Of a stretch of DNA of 7,556 bases, positions 6,965-7,556 are shown piece by piece. The position numbers were made by a program, and so were the translations under genes. This stretch comes from an uncultured Clostridium sp. GTDB taxonomy: Bacteria > Bacillota > Clostridia > TANB77 > CAG-508. Below the pieces are notes generated by a model. The model saw only the letters and a list, made by a program, of their open reading frames with translations. It searched no databases and was not told the DNA's origin. Where the stretch lies: the NCBI GenBank assembly GCA_946498265.1, contig CAMMNR010000082.1, forward strand, positions 1-7,556, read 5' to 3'. How positions within the stretch are numbered: the stretch's first letter is position 1; each line of letters opens with the position of its first letter.

Positions 6965-6993
6965 TTCATAAATAGAATATAAAAGACTATCAA
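6965..6993 (-). promoter_or_regulatory. Candidate sigma-70-type promoter of the radical SAM operon
   Basis: On the minus strand TTGATA (6988-6993) is separated by exactly 17 nt from TATGAA (6965-6970), a near-consensus -35 with a moderate -10. Transcription would start about 75 nt before the TTG start codon. The region is very AT-rich, so similar matches are expected by chance; TATAAT-like boxes further right (around 7310-7345) are alternatives. Confidence 0.3.
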
Positions 6994-7050
6994 TTCTTTT
7001 AAAAGCAACTTCTATTTGGAGTTTACTTTGTAAAAGGTCACAAACCATTG

Positions 7051-7089
7051 AAAAGTACCAAATATACCTCGTTTTTCGCACTCTGCACA
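7051..7089 (-). repeat. Direct repeat copy 1, candidate element end
   Basis: On the minus strand it begins TGTGCAGAG and contains the invariant core GAGGTATATTT. It matches copy 2 at 7462-7500 at 30 of 39 positions without gaps, and better if one or two indels are allowed. Both copies are followed inward by a similar TTTGTGAC(C/T)TTTT stretch, so homology extends past the 39 bp. A decayed reading frame ends exactly at its outer edge. Confidence 0.6.
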
Positions 7090-7236
7090 TTACATGCAAA
7101 AGCCTACCTTATTCTCGTTATATGCTTTCTTTACGATTACTAAAACCGTTCCTTCTAGTTTTGAAATATTCTCATTCAACTATTTTGTAATATAGTGCTC
7201 TACAATAAATTAGAAATCTCTTTCATTATGCCTCAT
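7090..7236 (-). pseudogene. Decayed small reading frame ending at repeat copy 1
   Basis: Reading from an ATG at 7236, one frame runs 48 codons with two internal stops and terminates at the TAA at 7090-7092, immediately before the TGTGC of repeat copy 1. The last 29 codons (LNENISKLEGTVLVIVKKAY and nine more) look like genuine protein sequence. A GAGAAG ribosome-like site and a TTGACG box (7262-7267) lie upstream. I do not recognise the family. It may be the remnant of a gene cut by insertion of the element whose end is copy 1; chance in AT-rich DNA is the alternative. Confidence 0.25.
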
Positions 7237-7388
7237 ATTATCTTCTCTATTCCATATAATACGTCAATACTGTTTATAAAACCTATTTTACTACTTATTA
7301 AACAATTTTAATATAATTATACTTGCTTTTCCGTCATTATACAATAAAATTTCTATTGCCGAATTTATTCTTCAAAAAGTCACAAAAT

Positions 7389-7450
7389 CATTTTGTCCGC
7401 CTGGTATCATCCAGTCCGTTTAGTATCGTTCTGTCCACAAAATCTGGACT
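7389..7450 (-). repeat. Three 19-bp-spaced GTCC boxes, subterminal binding-site array
   Basis: On the plus strand GTCC occurs at 7395-7398, 7414-7417 and 7433-7436, exactly 19 bp apart. The first two units agree at 13 of 19 positions (GTCCG and GTATC in the same phase); the third shares mainly the GTCC box. The array sits just inside repeat copy 2. Regularly spaced subterminal repeats of about 19-23 bp are typical of Tn7/TnsB- and Tn552/TniA-type transposase-binding ends. Replication iterons are an alternative. Confidence 0.5.
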
Positions 7451-7461
7451 GAACAGCACAA

Positions 7462-7500
7462 AAAAGCACTAAATATACCTCATTTTCCGACTCCGGCACA
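7462..7500 (-). mobile_element. Direct repeat copy 2, candidate element terminus abutting uvrB
   Basis: On the minus strand it begins TGTGCCGGAG at 7500, directly after the stop codon that truncates the uvrB fragment, and continues GTCGGAAAATGAGGTATATTTAG. The match to copy 1 starts at the base where uvrB homology ends, which is what a transposon or integrative-element terminus predicts. TGT at the tip and the 19-bp boxes just inside suit a TnsB/TniA-class end. The opposite end and the transposase are not in the window. Confidence 0.5.
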
Positions 7501-7556
7501 CTAGGAGACGAAATATTCTACAGAATTATCCGGAAAAAATTCTTTAAATTCTCCGT
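7501..7556 (-). pseudogene. uvrB: UvrB fragment truncated at a mobile-element junction
   Basis: From the right edge the minus strand reads GEFKEFFPDNSVEYFVS and then TAG. This matches the highly conserved UvrB segment that in intact proteins is YSEFKEFFPxNAVEYFVS followed by YYDYYQPEAY (about residues 80-100). The bases before GGA are compatible with the expected tyrosine codon. The reading frame is lost exactly after TCC-TA, where a TAC codon is expected, and sequence unlike UvrB follows. The excinuclease gene therefore appears interrupted here, with its 5' part lying beyond the right edge of the window. A captured fragment rather than the host locus is possible. Confidence 0.7.

Larger units (their letters stand above)
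6884..7500. other. Intergenic stretch with mobile-element end sequences and no intact gene
   Basis: This 617-nt region holds no convincing intact gene. It contains the leader of the radical SAM operon, two imperfect copies of a 39-bp sequence, a decayed reading frame between them, and three GTCC boxes at 19-bp pitch. A 34-codon frame (7048 to 6944, minus) has plausible amino-acid composition but no ribosome site. The right half is extremely AT-rich (7240-7380). I read the stretch as the remains of one or two element termini. Confidence 0.5.

Noticed and set aside
6944..7048. 34-codon minus-strand frame (MVCDLLQSKLQIEV...) just upstream of the radical SAM gene, possibly a small leader protein
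   Set aside because: The composition looks protein-like, but there is no ribosome site at a usable distance and it overlaps the best promoter candidate. Retained only as a note.
7240..7380. Several TATAAT-like boxes as promoters of an unseen gene
   Set aside because: The stretch is so AT-rich that such boxes are expected by chance; none has a matching -35 at 16-18 nt leading to an intact gene.
7389..7450. CRISPR array
   Set aside because: Only three short boxes at 19-bp pitch with diverged units; no conserved repeats of 24-37 bp separated by spacers.

Overview
The window looks like low-GC Firmicutes DNA, most likely Clostridia (Lachnospiraceae-like), carried on an integrative element or plasmid. 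The evidence is AT-rich coding sequence, strong GGAGG-type ribosome sites, TTG starts, and a ParA start at the left edge of the kind common on Firmicute mobile elements. Every credible gene lies on the minus strand, so the genes are read from right to left. The taxonomic call is inference; no RNA gene or phylogenetic marker is present apart from a short uvrB fragment.

Right edge (about 6900-7556): no intact gene. The last 56 bases encode a piece of UvrB that stops abruptly. The stop codon abuts a sequence beginning TGTGC (minus strand) that recurs as an imperfect 39-bp direct repeat about 410 bp further in. The copy next to uvrB is followed by three GTCC boxes at exactly 19-bp pitch. The second copy also abuts a decayed reading frame. 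I read this as one or two nested transposon or integrative-element ends, the outer one having broken uvrB.

Module 1 (6883 to 4114): four tightly overlapping genes encode a small radical SAM enzyme, a phosphoribosyltransferase-fold protein, a MazG/PRA-PH-like nucleotide pyrophosphohydrolase and a C39/papain-like cysteine hydrolase. Overlaps of 8, 11 and 4 nt imply one co-translated operon. I do not recognise this combination as a described system. The chemistry suggests making or modifying a nucleotide or base, possibly in phage conflict, which is inference. A hairpin with a T-rich tail ends the module at about 3911-3946.

Module 2 (3848 to 188): an ABC-three-component (ABC-3C) conflict system. 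It consists of a small beta-rich protein of 77 aa, an effector/CTD-type protein whose N terminus resembles a degenerate PD-(D/E)XK nuclease, a winged-helix-like middle component, and a large SMC/Rad50-like ATPase with a CPIC zinc hook. An extended -10 promoter lies just before the 77-aa gene, and a strong terminator closes the operon at 139-180.

Left edge (1-61): the start of a parA gene with a deviant Walker A motif, preceded by a hairpin. The two modules therefore look like a defence-type cargo block between a mobile-element end and the element's partition gene.
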